Origin: Mesostigma viride
Taxonomy: Eukaryota > Streptophyta > Mesostigmatophyceae > Mesostigmatales > Mesostigmataceae
NCBI GenBank assembly: GCA_009746045.1
Contig: RPFO01000246.1
Location: 1,671,192-1,735,191 of the forward strand
Direction: 5' to 3'
Length of the DNA stretch: 64,000 nucleotides
Part shown: positions 22,048 through 34,500 of the stretch, one piece after another
How the letters are laid out: the number at the start of each line of letters is the position of its first letter
Numbering within the stretch: position 1 is the first letter of the stretch
Translations under genes and position numbers: made by a program
The notes under the pieces: generated by a model
What the model was told of the DNA's origin: nothing
Database searches by the model: none
What the model saw: the letters and a program-made list of their open reading frames with translations, nothing else

Positions 22048-22722
22048 TGTGTAGTACTCCTACACACAGATCTCGAGTGATTTATCTAGTACCAAATCCG
22101 AAAGGCTTGCATCACTCCCCGGACAGGAGAAATTTTGCGGATGACTGTAGGTGTAAGTTGGCGATGCCATGGTAACCGGAGACGTCCGTCCTATTGTCAG
22201 CAAAATTTGGTGCGAGAGGTCCCCAGTTCGATTCAGGTCGGATTCATTTGTAGATCGCGTTTTCCGCGTTTTCCGCGGCCCGGCACTGAACGCAAAGGTT
22301 TTCACCTTTGCGGAGTGTCTGATCAGAATATACGCTTGGCTGATTTCGATAGTACCGGCTACGCCCCCTTCGAGAGAAGGTTTCAGCCGTGTTCAGCCCG
22401 TCTCACGGTGCGAGACTGAACAAGTCTCGCGTGCAGACACGTGTGTAGTACTCCTACACACAGATCTCGAGTGATTTATCTAGTACCAAATCCGAAAGGC
22501 TTGCATCACTCCCCGGACAGGAGAAATTTTGCGGATGACTGTAGGTGTAAGTTGGCGATGCCATGGTAACCGGAGACGTCCGTCCTATTGTCAGCAAAAT
22601 TTGGTGCGAGAGGTCCCCAGTTCGATTCAGGTCGGATTCATTTGTAGATCGCGTTTTCCGCGTTTTCCGCGGCCCGGCACTGAACGCAAAGGTTTTCACC
22701 TTTGCGGAGTGTCTGATCAGAA
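22048..22722 (+). mobile_element. tRNA-Pro-related SINE, tandem dimer, with 11-bp target duplication
   Basis: Two copies of the same sequence start at 22048 and 22442. The first 284 bp appear identical; unit 1 then has about 110 extra bp. The pair is flanked by TATATCAAGGA at 22037-22047 and 22723-22733. Each unit opens with a small hairpin (GTGTAG-TACTC-CTACAC) and contains TGCGAGAGGTCCCCAGTTCG, then ATTC, at about 22211 and 22605. That stretch closely resembles the anticodon-stem to T-arm portion of eukaryotic tRNA-Pro and includes a pol III B-box (GTTCGATTC). An A-box-like TAGGTGTAAGTTGG lies about 75 bp upstream. A further hairpin, GCAAAGGTTTTCACCTTTGC, follows. The orientation and SINE identity are inferred from these signals. 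Confidence 0.55.
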
Positions 22723-22765
22723 TATATCAAGGAGACAACCAGCGCAGCTGCAGGCCAGAAAACTA

Positions 22766-22895
22766 TGGTTGGGGGCGGCATGATGCAGACGCTATTCGTA
22801 ATTAACTAGCTCGTGCAATTAGTTTTTCTAATGATCGAGATTAGCATAGTCGTGGCATGCCCACGGGTGCGCATGACACGCAAGTACTGATGGTA
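22766..22895 (+). mobile_element. RTE-like 3' end fragment
   Basis: Diverged copy of the GGTTGGGGCATGATGCAGACG ... CTAATGAGATTAGCATAGT ... CATGACACGCAAGTACT block that ends the RTE-like element at 52806-52934. Confidence 0.55.
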
Positions 22896-23660
22896 GATCG
22901 ATCCATGTAGACCTCGGGTAATGGACTCGAGCCTCTATCTCAATTGCGGGTACAATGAAGCTTATTGCTCTGTATATACCCCACTGTCTAGGTCATCTAG
23001 CTAGTCGCTCTTAGCGTTAGCAATCCATAATTTCAACGAGCCAGGCTACACATTTACATCTCCATTCATATCCATTATCCTGAATGACTCGAAAACACGG
23101 ATAAGGTAACGGCAGCCTCGAGCTACGTACCACGGTCCAGATTCTCCAGATTTTTAGTGGCCTAGCTGCGCTGCTTGTCTCATATTTATATTAGCCTCTT
23201 AAGTTAGCCACACTAGAGCTCTTTGCCTATGCAGATCGAGAGGCACTCTCTGCTGAGAAGCCATGCTGTAGCTATGGACTAGCCTGCAGCTAGTAGGGCA
23301 CTTAGCTCCACCAACCAGGGAGACACATCACGTGCCCCCCCCGCAGGACTGCGCCCAGCTCAGCCTGACCGGCACCTCCTTACGTGGGCCGGGCCCCGCA
23401 ATGCTAGACGCTGCAAGGCCCGCACCTTCAAAGAACAGCTAGTAGAGGACATAGGGGGGCCTAGGCCTCTCCGTGATTTGGAAAAAGATGATGGACAAGG
23501 CCAAGTGGGCCCAGGTCATAGAGGACAACGAACCCCCTCCCGTGGAGAAGCGTCCCCGTGTTTGCAAACGCGGGAAGCACGCTAGACAGGACCCCTAGGG
23601 TAGAGAGCTTAGATATAACTGAGTTGGCTTGATGTTGTAGATAGATTAGACCGGTAGTCC
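22896..23660. other. Repeat debris without a gene
   Basis: Holds the inverted relative of 14535-14620 at about 23060-23150. A degraded LINE family A hairpin (GCAGATCGAGAGGCACTCTCTGC) lies at about 23232. No gene is supported. Confidence 0.45.
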
Positions 23661-23675
23661 TGTTATTGCGTGTCC

Positions 23676-24361
23676 CCATCCATCCATCCATCCATCCATC
23701 CATCCATCCATCCATCCATATCCATCCATCCGTCCGTCCGTGCGTCCGTCCGTCCGTCCGTCCGTCCGTCCGTCCGTCCGTCCGTCCGTCCGTCCGTCCG
23801 TCCGTCCGTCCGTCCGTCCGTCCGTCCGTCCGTCCGTCCGTCCGTCCGTCCGTCCGTCCGTCCGTCCGTCCGTCCGTCCGTCCGTCCGTCCGTCCGTCCG
23901 CCCGCCGCCCGCCCGCCCGCCCGCCGCCCGCCGCCCGCCGCCCGCCGCCCGCCGCCCGCCGCCCGCCGCCGCCCGCCCGCCCGCCCGCCCGCCGCCCGCC
24001 CGCCGCCCGCCCCCGCCCGCCGCCCGCCCGCGCCGCCCGCCCGCCCTCCCTCCCTCCCTCCTCCTCCCTCCTCCTCCCTCCCTCCTCCCTCCCCCCTCCC
24101 TCCTCCCTCCCTCCCTCCCTCCCTCCCTCCTCCCTCCTCCCTCCCTCCCTCCCTCCCTCCCTCCCTCCCTCCCTCCCTCCCTCCCTCCCTCCCTCCCTCC
24201 CTCCCTCCCTCCTCCCTCCCTCCCTCCCTCCCTCCCTCCCTCCCTCCCTCCCTCCCTCCCCCCCTCCCTCCCTCCCTCCCTCCCTCCCTCCCTCCCTCCC
24301 TCCCTCCCTCCCTCCCTCCCTCCCTCCCTCCCTCCATCCCTCCCTCCCTCCATCCATCCAT
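23676..24361. repeat. Compound tetranucleotide satellite: CCAT, CCGT, CCCG/CCG, CCCT, CCAT
   Basis: About 690 bp of simple repeats in ordered blocks: (CCAT)n to 23731, (CCGT)n to about 23898, a mixed (CCCG/CCG)n block to about 24045, (CCCT)n with CCT interruptions to about 24345, then three CCAT units. Neighbouring blocks differ by one base per unit. The long frames on both strands are translation artefacts of the repeat. Confidence 0.95.
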
Positions 24362-24365
24362 CGGG

Positions 24366-24660
24366 GTTAATGCTCCGTGACTCCCCGACGGGAGCACGAG
24401 TTTAATTAATTAATTAATGGACTAGCCATGCATGATATGTGGACTAGCCATCTTCCACCGGCCCCATGCATCTCAGGCCTTTTGGCATGATATGTACACC
24501 ATGCATGACCTGGTGCAGGTGCACCCATGCAGAGCAGGTGACCATTTATACACCCACCACGTACCTGCAGGTTGCTGAACAAATATGCTTTTTTTTCAAT
24601 ATAATCATACGACCATTCTCAGGGATATGTGTTACGTATCCTCCTTGGGCATGGATGTAA
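24366..24660 (+). mobile_element. Two LINE/SINE 3' tails in series
   Basis: A stem-loop GTGACTCCCCGACGGGAGCAC (read in two parts, 24376-24396) is followed by (TTAA)n. The same unit is at about 21701-21784. At about 24616 a LINE family A end appears (CTCAGGGATATGTGTTACGT), followed by GTAAGTAA. No gene. Confidence 0.5.
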
Positions 24661-24769
24661 GTAATATTGATATTGCTCTGCATGTATAATGCCCGCGGCC
24701 CTTAGGTAGAATGCATGCAGGGTAGAAGTCCTCAGGTGGAGGTTATTGGGCGCCCCTGAGGATAGTTGC

Positions 24770-24925
24770 TACACTACCGCCTCGTCTGCCCTTACAGTAT
24801 CTAGAGGACAGCTCAGATGAGGATTATATCCCCCTCTAGTGACTAAATGGTTGGGGCATGATGCAGACGATATTTGTAACTTTCGCGTAATTATTTTTCT
24901 AATGAGATTCGCATAGTACTCTCAC
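24770..24925 (+). mobile_element. RTE-like retrotransposon 3' end (C-terminus plus 3' UTR)
   Basis: Bases 24801-24839 encode LEDSSDEDYIPL and a stop, a plus-strand version of the C-terminus at 52942 and 21795. The shared 3' UTR (GGTTGGGGCATGATGCAGACG, then CTAATGAGATTCGCATAGTA) follows. Confidence 0.65.
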
Positions 24926-25586
24926 GATTCCTTATATTAAGTGAGACAACATGGTGATTCCTCATATGTACGATCGAATATGCTGGAGGGAGAGTGCGAC
25001 TACAGTAGCACTTGGGTACATGCTTGCAAATGAGCTGGACACTCCTGGCCGGCCGGCTGCTAGGAACACACGCACTGATAAAGCGATGCGTTTTCCGATG
25101 GATAGCGTGTCTTGGATAGTCCACAATCTCACGGACGACCTAATGGTGGTCCTTCATGCAACTGTACCAGGCGGGTCCCGTGGTACACATCATGGGCTGA
25201 TCATCCGCCAGTAACAGTCCTCTACGAAGGGTCCTTAATGGTATACCTGCAGCAATCAAGCTAGCTAGCGCCCATCCACGGGTGCTGTAGAATGGAGCGA
25301 CTGAGTAGTGGCACGTGAGTAGATGCACATGGGTCACCTGCATATATGGCCCGCACACTTAGTATGGGCACAGGGCTAGGTCAACCTGATTGTAATGCTC
25401 GAAGTCAGTGGGCAACAGCCTTCTACATCGCCGTTGCGGCGCCGGGGTGATGTCCTTATAAACACGAGAAAAAAGAATGAAGCCAGCGCTCAATCAACAT
25501 TTGAACCAAGTAGACATGGTGATCAATAAAAAAACATACATCGACGCAGATTGAGGCTGCCACATGTGCATGGACTGCTCATACCT
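24926..25586. other. Region beyond the 3' end of the dehydrogenase gene
   Basis: No supported gene. It probably contains the 3' UTR of the minus-strand D-2-hydroxyglutarate dehydrogenase, whose stop codon is at 25587-25589. Confidence 0.35.
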
Positions 25587-28500
25587 CTAAGCTACTACCT
25601 CATCCGGCAGAACCTTGTATGGGTTCAGAATGCCATTTGGGTCAAACAACTTCTTTAAGCTCTTCATGGCACGCACCTGCATCATTACCACACGATTCCG
25701 GGCATGGGACCAACGATAACAAGTATCCACTAGTATAAGTGTCGTGCATGGAAGTGATGAAACCGCGTCAGCATGGATCGATGCCTTTAGCAATGATGAA
25801 GTTCCACACACATGCACATTTCATGGCTGTGTGCGAATACCCCACGGGTTCGCATGTTGAATAAATGGCTGTATGCACCTGGTAGGACATCCAAACTTTG
25901 GTGCGATTTGCAAACACTGTAGTACACACATCTAGTTCAAGTGAACAGACCAAATGGAATCGGCTTGAGCACGTGATGGGGCACACACGAATACCGAAAC
26001 AAGCAAACATCCACCATCAACTTCCAACTGTGCTGTGTTTTCGCAAGTACACTAACAGGCATTTCAATCATGCCAAAATCCCTCGCAGTCCAACATCCCC
26101 CTGCTCAACATGCACCCACCAGATAGCGAGCGTTCGCAAGAATCCCCGGCCTTGTCGGAAAGTCCACGATCTCTTCAACTGCCTGTGTAAAACCCAATGA
26201 GGGCCCCATTAGAGGAGTACAGCTTCAAACACACGGCGCGGAACACGCATGGATGCACCCACCACATCCGGTGGCTTGGAGTAGTGGATCTTGTTCGCCT
26301 TCATCAGCCCCAGGCCGTGCTCCGCGCTCACGCTCCCTTTCTGGGACCGCGTCCACTCGTACACAAAAGGCTCGATGCGCGCCAGCAACTGCGGGCCGAT
26401 GGACGACACAACATGTCACAGTATGACCCATCATGGTCCCCAACATGCCGTTCAACAAGGTCAGATTGTGGCTCATTTAAGTTATAATAAAAGTCAACGA
26501 GCGTCACAATAAGGGTGACATGGTCAAAGGGCAACACGGTACCGCGGTGACAGGAAAAAAAACGCGTACAGTGTCAACACAGAATGGGATGCGGTCGTGT
26601 CAAACAAGGCAGGGCGCAGGGTACCCAAGCGGGTAGGTGACGACCAAGGTTGTTGGGTGGTGCATGCAGGGCATAAGCAGGTACAACAAATGGGTGGGCG
26701 CATGGTTGGTTGGTTGGCTGGCTGGCTGGCTGGCTGGCTGGATGTGAAAAGTTGGTTGACTGGTTGGGCAGTCATTCGTTTGATAACTCAGAGGCTATTG
26801 CGCTATGCCTAAAGGATTGCCCACAACACGCATAACACAGGCGCCCGGTTCTGCTGATGAGACTAACATCAAGCGTATCCATTCACTAGAATAACATGGG
26901 TGTCCGGTGCCACTAGAAGTTGAACTACCAGAGAGTGGGGCAGAGGAAACGATCATCCACCGCTTGCTCTCATGTCATCCCTTGCTTCTCATATAGCCCG
27001 ATCCTTCCTCTGCTTCATCCTCCCAGGCTCATCATGTACACATGGCGAGGCAAGAAAGGGCGACATATTTCCCACCAGAGGCTGGTCAGTCCCACGTAAT
27101 GGCCCCGAGCCCAATTGCAAGCCCGCGACAAATGCCAAGGCTAACTCCGAGCCAAACAGCATCATAGGATCTGGGTCCATAACACAGAGAGCATTCACTT
27201 GGTTCATACGACAAAGCTGTCAGTGCAATTCCTGGCCATAATGACCTTGCTCAGCCATGCTTGCATCAGAAATCTATGAAAGAAAATACTGATACCATAG
27301 GCTAAGCCACATTCAGCGCTAGCTCAATGCTAATCTCCTTGGCCGAACATGGGTGGCCTGGCAATGAGGGCTGACAAACCCGATGCACCGCTGCCTCCAT
27401 GGGCAAAAAATAGAAGAACTCTCTGACACCATATTAGTACCAGTACGAGGCGGCAACTATCATCCTATCATCCTGTCATCCTGTCATCCTCTCATCCTGT
27501 CATCCTGTCATCTTGTCATCCTATCATCCTGTCATCCTGTCATCCTGTCATCCTGTCATCCTGTCATCCTGTCATCCTGTCATCCTGTCATCCTGTCATC
27601 CTGTCATCCTGTCATCCTGTCATCCTGTCATCCTGTCATCCTGTCATCCTGTCATCCTGTCATCCTGTCATCCTGTCATCCTGTCATCCTGTCATCCTGT
27701 CATCCTGTCATCCTGTCATCCTGTCATCCTGTCATCCTGTCATCCTGTCATCCTGTCATCCTGTCATCCTGTCATCCTGTCATCCTATCATCCTATCATC
27801 CTATCATCCTATCATCCTGTCATCCTGTCATCCTGCCATCCTGCCATCCTGCCATCCTGCCATCCTGCCATCCTGCCATCCTGCCATCCTGCCATCCTGC
27901 CATCCTGCCATCCTGCCATCCTGCCATCCTGCCATCCTGCCATCCTGCCATCCTGCCATCCTGCCATCCTGCCATCCTGCCATCCTATCATCCTATCATC
28001 CTATCATCCTATCATCCTATCATCCTATCATCCTATCATCCTATCATCCTATCATCCTATCATCCTATCATCCTATCATCCTATCATCCTATCATCCTAT
28101 CATCCTATCATCCTATCATCCTATCATCCTATCATCCTATCATCCTATCATCCTATCATCCTATCATCCTATCATCCTATCATCCTATCATCCTATCATC
28201 CTATCATCCTATCATCCTATCATCCTATCATCCTATCATCCTATCATCCTATCATCCTATCATCCTATCATCCTATCATCCTATCATCCTATCATCCTAT
28301 CATCCTATCATCCTATCATCCTATCATCCTATCATCCTATCATCCTATCATCCTATCATCCTATCATCCTATCATCCTATCATCCTATCATCCTATCATC
28401 CTATCATCCTATCATCCTATCATCCTATCATCCTATCATCCTATCATCCTATCATCCTATCATCCTATCATCCTATCATCCTATCATCCTATCATCCTAT

Positions 28501-31500
28501 CATCCTATCATCCTATCATCCTATCATCCTATCATCCTATCATCCTATCATCCTATCATCCTATCATCCTATCATCCTATCATCCTATCATCCTATCATC
28601 CTATCATCCTATCATCCTATCATCCTATCATCCTATCATCCTATCATCCTATCATCCTATCATCCTATCATCCTATCATCCTATCATCCTATCATCCTAT
28701 CATCCTATCATCCTATCATCCTATCATCCTATCATCCTATCATCCTATCATCCTATCATCCTATCATCCTATCATCCTATCATCCTATCATCCTATCATC
28801 CTATCATCCTATCATCCTATCATCCTATCATCCTATCATCCTATCATCCTATCATCCTATCATCCTATCATCCTATCATCCTATCATCCTATCATCCTAT
28901 CATCCTATCATCCTATCATCCTATCATCCTATCATCCTATCATCCTATCATCCTATCATCCTATCATCCTATCATCCTATCATCCTATCATCCTATCATC
29001 CTATCATCCTATCATCCTATCATCCTATCATCCTATCATCCTATCATCCTATCATCCTATCATCCTATCATCCTATCATCCTATCATCCTATCATCCTAT
29101 CATCCTATCATCCTATCATCCTATCATCCTATCATCCTATCATCCTATCATCCTATCATCCTATCATCCTATCATCCTATCATCCTATCATCCTATCATC
29201 CTATCATCCTATCATCCTATCATCCTATCATCCTATCATCCTATCATCCTATCATCCTATCATCCTATCATCCTATCATCCTATCATCCTATCATCCTAT
29301 CATCCTATCATCCTATCATCCTATCATCCTATCATCCTATCATCCTATCATCCTATCATCCTATCATCCTATCATCCTATCATCCTATCATCCTATCATC
29401 CTATCATCCTATCATCCTATCATCCTATCATCCTATCATCCTATCATCCTATCATCCTATCATCCTATCATCCTATCATCCTATCATCCTATCATCCTAT
29501 CATCCTATCATCCTATCATCCTATCATCCTATCATCCTATCATCCTATCATCCTATCATCCTATCATCCTATCATCCTATCATCCTATCATCCTATCATC
29601 CTATCATCCTATCATCCTATCATCCTATCATCCTATCATCCTATCATCCTATCATCCTATCATCCTATCATCCTATCATCCTATCATCCTATCATCCTAT
29701 CATCCTATCATCCTATCATCCTATCATCCTATCATCCTATCATCCTATCATCCTATCATCCTATCATCCTATCATCCTATCATCCTATCATCCTATCATC
29801 CTATCATCCTATCATCCTATCATCCTATCATCCTATCATCCTATCATCCTATCATCCTATCATCCTATCATCCTATCATCCTATCATCCTATCATCCTAT
29901 CATCCTATCATCCTATCATCCTATCATCCTATCATCCTATCATCCTATCATCCTATCATCCTATCATCCTATCATCCTATCATCCTATCATCCTATCATC
30001 CTATCATCCTATCATCCTATCATCCTATCATCCTATCATCCTATCATCCTATCATCCTATCATCCTATCATCCTATCATCCTATCATCCTATCATCCTAT
30101 CATCCTATCATCCTATCATCCTATCATCCTATCATCCTATCATCCTATCATCCTATCATCCTATCATCCTATCATCCTATCATCCTATCATCCTATCATC
30201 CTATCATCCTATCATCCTATCATCCTATCATCCTATCATCCTATCATCCTATCATCCTATCATCCTATCATCCTATCATCCTATCATCCTATCATCCTAT
30301 CATCCTATCATCCTATCATCCTATCATCCTATCATCCTATCATCCTATCATCCTATCATCCTATCATCCTATCATCCTATCATCCTATCATCCTATCATC
30401 CTATCATCCTATCATCCTATCATCCTATCATCCTATCATCCTATCATCCTATCATCCTATCATCCTATCATCCTATCATCCTATCATCCTATCATCCTAT
30501 CATCCTATCATCCTATCATCCTATCATCCTATCATCCTATCATCCTATCATCCTATCATCCTATCATCCTATCATCCTATCATCCTATCATCCTATCATC
30601 CTATCATCCTATCATCCTATCATCCTATCATCCTATCATCCTATCATCCTATCATCCTATCATCCTATCATCCTATCATCCTATCATCCTATCATCCTAT
30701 CATCCTATCATCCTATCATCCTATCATCCTATCATCCTATCATCCTATCATCCTATCATCCTATCATCCTATCATCCTATCATCCTATCATCCTATCATC
30801 CTATCATCCTATCATCCTATCATCCTATCATCCTATCATCCTATCATCCTATCATCCTATCATCCTATCATCCTATCATCCTATCATCCTATCATCCTAT
30901 CATCCTATCATCCTATCATCCTATCATCCTATCATCCTATCATCCTATCATCCTATCATCCTATCATCCTATCATCCTATCATCCTATCATCCTATCATC
31001 CTATCATCCTATCATCCTATCATCCTATCATCCTATCATCCTATCATCCTATCATCCTATCATCCTATCATCCTATCATCCTATCATCCTATCATCCTAT
31101 CATCCTATCATCCTATCATCCTATCATCCTATCATCCTATCATCCTATCATCCTATCATCCTATCATCCTATCATCCTATCATCCTATCATCCTATCATC
31201 CTATCATCCTATCATCCTATCATCCTATCATCCTATCATCCTATCATCCTATCATCCTATCATCCTATCATCCTATCATCCTATCATCCTATCATCCTAT
31301 CATCCTATCATCCTATCATCCTATCATCCTATCATCCTATCATCCTATCATCCTATCATCCTATCATCCTATCATCCTATCATCCTATCATCCTATCATC
31401 CTATCATCCTATCATCCTATCATCCTATCATCCTATCATCCTATCATCCTATCATCCTATCATCCTATCATCCTATCATCCTATCATCCTATCATCCTAT

Positions 31501-34500
31501 CATCCTATCATCCTATCATCCTATCATCCTATCATCCTATCATCCTATCATCCTATCATCCTATCATCCTATCTATCCAAGAGGCATGAAACCAATGAGG
31601 CCATTGCAAAAACGCCCAACGCAGTGAGCAAGTGGGCACAGCGTATGCAGGCTTGCCTGCTGGTCGTAGGCAGGTGCGGATATATTTAGATGCAGGTTGC
31701 CATCCCCCAGGTGCCCGTAGCCAACCACGTTCGCAGAACCAGCTGCACACCACCAGCACAAGTGTGGTATACAAAGGGCCAGGAAGCAGGGGGGAATGAG
31801 GAGAAGGGGGCGTTCACATGAAATCATAGCCCACATTCAATCCTGCACCCTTGCACAGTCACATATCTGGTAGTGGTGCAACTGGGTTGGTAGACGGACA
31901 CTCTTAACATGCATCACTAATGAGATGTCCTCTCACTGTGGCAGTAGCCACTTTCTTGGCCCTGCAGGCAGATGCGTCCTGCCTGCTGACCAGGGAGCAC
32001 TTGCACCTGCTTACTTTTAGTCATCCCTGCCTCAGCCTCTCGCTTCCCCTCGGTCTACGATCTTCTGCTCCTTCCTCTACCCTTCCAAGCCTTCTCACCC
32101 AGCCTTATGCACCACTGTGCACCCTTTGTCCTTACCCAGCATTGCGCTAAACGCCTTCACACGACCTTACACTTCCTCAGCCTTGCCCTCAACCCCTTCA
32201 CAAAGCCTTACACCTACCCAGCCCCGCCCTTATCCCCTTTACCTGTGCTCACCCAGCCCCATGCACCGCCCTTCGTTCTTAATCCTTACCCAGCCGTGCC
32301 CTCATCTCCTCCACCAGGTCGTACAGGTGGCCCACAGGGAGCGAGAGGTCGTACTTGTATACCACGCCGGCTTTCTGCAGCGCCTCGGCGATGCTCTGTG
32401 GCGGGATGGCGGCGGCACAAGAAGCAAAAGAATTTAAAACCTCCCCAGAGCCCCGTGCCCCCCCCCCCGATTTCCCATCGACCTTAACATCATTTCCATG
32501 TCAGCAGTTACACATGAGGATGGAAAAGATGCAGGCAGCAGCATCCTTTACAATGCAATCCTGAGGCAGGGTTATTTTTACAACGTGCTACGGCTTTGCA
32601 GCGCAACCTCATTTTGGAGAAGAGGCTGGCCTCCGATAGCGACAGGAATGGCTTGCGATAATGTTGTGGCGGACGACAGCAAGGAGCTGTGGTGCTGGGG
32701 ATGGGGGTGATGCCGCATGAGCAAACACGGCGTTAATTCTGACCCGACAGTAAACCCTTGAGGTCATTTCCAAACTCTTCGGATTCCGCACATCGTAACC
32801 ACTGAGATTTCAGTGCCTTGAATTTTAGTGCCTCGTGTGAGGCCTTGCAGTGGCAGAACTTTGGCACATCGTTTGTCTCCCGCCCCTTCCGCACAAGCGC
32901 TTCAGCCATCCCATCATGGATAATGCCAAGATGTTTTCTAAATGTGCCGCCCTTGGCAATGGCCTGGAGCGATGCACTGAGGCTAACAAAAGGTATGCTG
33001 GCGGGCACCCATCAGAAATAGTTGCATGATAGGTCCCTGGTGGATGCCGCCACCTCTGACACAAAGCACAGCCTGCTGACAGCTTACGGACCCTTGCATG
33101 AACGGTAAAACAGTACTACTAGCAGCAAAGGGTAACAGAAAACAGTAGCAGTAACAGTAATAGTAACCATGGCTGTGGCTACAGAGCAGTTTCACGGACG
33201 ACAGCAAACGCCCAGCATGCATTACAAAACATACATTTTGCCCGTGCAAGACAAGCAAACTTGCTTTAACCTAGCAAACGGGCTGAGAAACCCATTCCGA
33301 GCAGCTAGCCGAGAACGCTCTCATCTCCTTGTTTGATCGCAATGTGCCTTTGTATACTTCACAAAACAAGAGCCGCTTGATCTACCTGGTATGCTCAGTT
33401 GTGTATAATTTCTTTGTGCCACCCACCTCCCTCAGCCGCCATATCTCCTGCATGTGCTGCCCACTGGCTGCGATCGTGCCGTCAACCACCGTCTCTTCTT
33501 CTAGCATCTTCTCGAGGAACAGATCAAGCTTCTCCCTGGTATATGTGTGTGTGTGTGTGTGGGCGCGTGGTGGTTGGTTGATTGGTTGGGTAACATACAC
33601 AAGCACACCGGGTTGTCACCTGCAGAATCAACTCAGGTTCCAATGTGTCAGGCCATGCAGTTGCGCAGCAAGTCATCATCCGAACTTTGTTGTCGGAACT
33701 AGATGTTCTTCCCGAGGCGAGGGGGCACACGCCACATCCAGCACCGGGCAGAACAGCTTTCCACTCATGTCTCAAACGACATTAGCAGTTGGCAAACTAC
33801 ATTCAGGCCCCACGGTGTGCCTCTTGTAGGGAAACGCTTTTACACAATGACAAGGTGCTAAGGGTACGCTGTGGTGCTCGAATGCAGTTTGCCGGCCGAC
33901 CATAGCGCCCTATCATGAGCATACAAGCTACCCCCTGTTGGCAATGACGGCCTTGCAGTAAAACACACAGGACGTGTGGCCAGTGTTGATACATGGTGAC
34001 CTACTTGTCTTGCGCGTCGTTGCTGCCTTGGGTCTCGATCAGCACATAAAAGGGTTGAGGCGCGTCGGGCAGAGGGTCGCGCATGCCCAGCTGTTTCACC
34101 ACCTGCGGCACGTGGGTTGCACGCAGTGGAGGTGATGGCAATTAGACGCGCGAATAGGGAAACATTTGAAACAGCTCGCGCCAGCCAACCGTGGAGTACG
34201 AGTGGGAGCATGGGCAGAAGATGTGCTGAGGTATGTTTGGTGGCAATTTTTCTTCTGGTGGCCCGGCATCGGTCAAAGGTGCGGTGTAGCGATGGGCTGG
34301 TAACAATGCAATATGATACAATCCTACAGCAGTACATAATACAATACTACAGCAGTACATAATACAACACTACAGCAGTACATAATACAATACTACAGCA
34401 GTAAATAATTTAGTATATGATACGATACAGCCAACCCCAACCTTGCTGCCTTGGGCGCACTCAGAACCGTCATATCTCAATCACACTAGTGTCCGCCGTG

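Noticed and set aside
22211-22235. A complete tRNA-Pro gene
   Set aside because: Only the 3' half (anticodon stem to T-arm) resembles tRNA; the 5' half and acceptor pairing are missing, so it is treated as SINE sequence.
23461-24405. Frames of 220-300 codons rich in GREGG, DGRT or PPSLP on both strands
   Set aside because: Artefacts of the compound tetranucleotide satellite.
24951-25214. 87-codon plus-strand frame beyond the 3' end of D2HGDH
   Set aside because: No recognised domain and no supporting exon structure.
26989-27241. Possible additional D2HGDH exon with [17 protein letters not shown] on the minus strand
   Set aside because: The flanking exons (31742-31657 and 26388-26263) already give continuous homology without a gap; the frame has no family match.
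27383-31627. 1,414-codon open frame reading YHPIILSS repeats
   Set aside because: It is a translation of the 8-bp satellite; a period of 8 without stops keeps all three frames of that strand open, and the region is intronic in D2HGDH.
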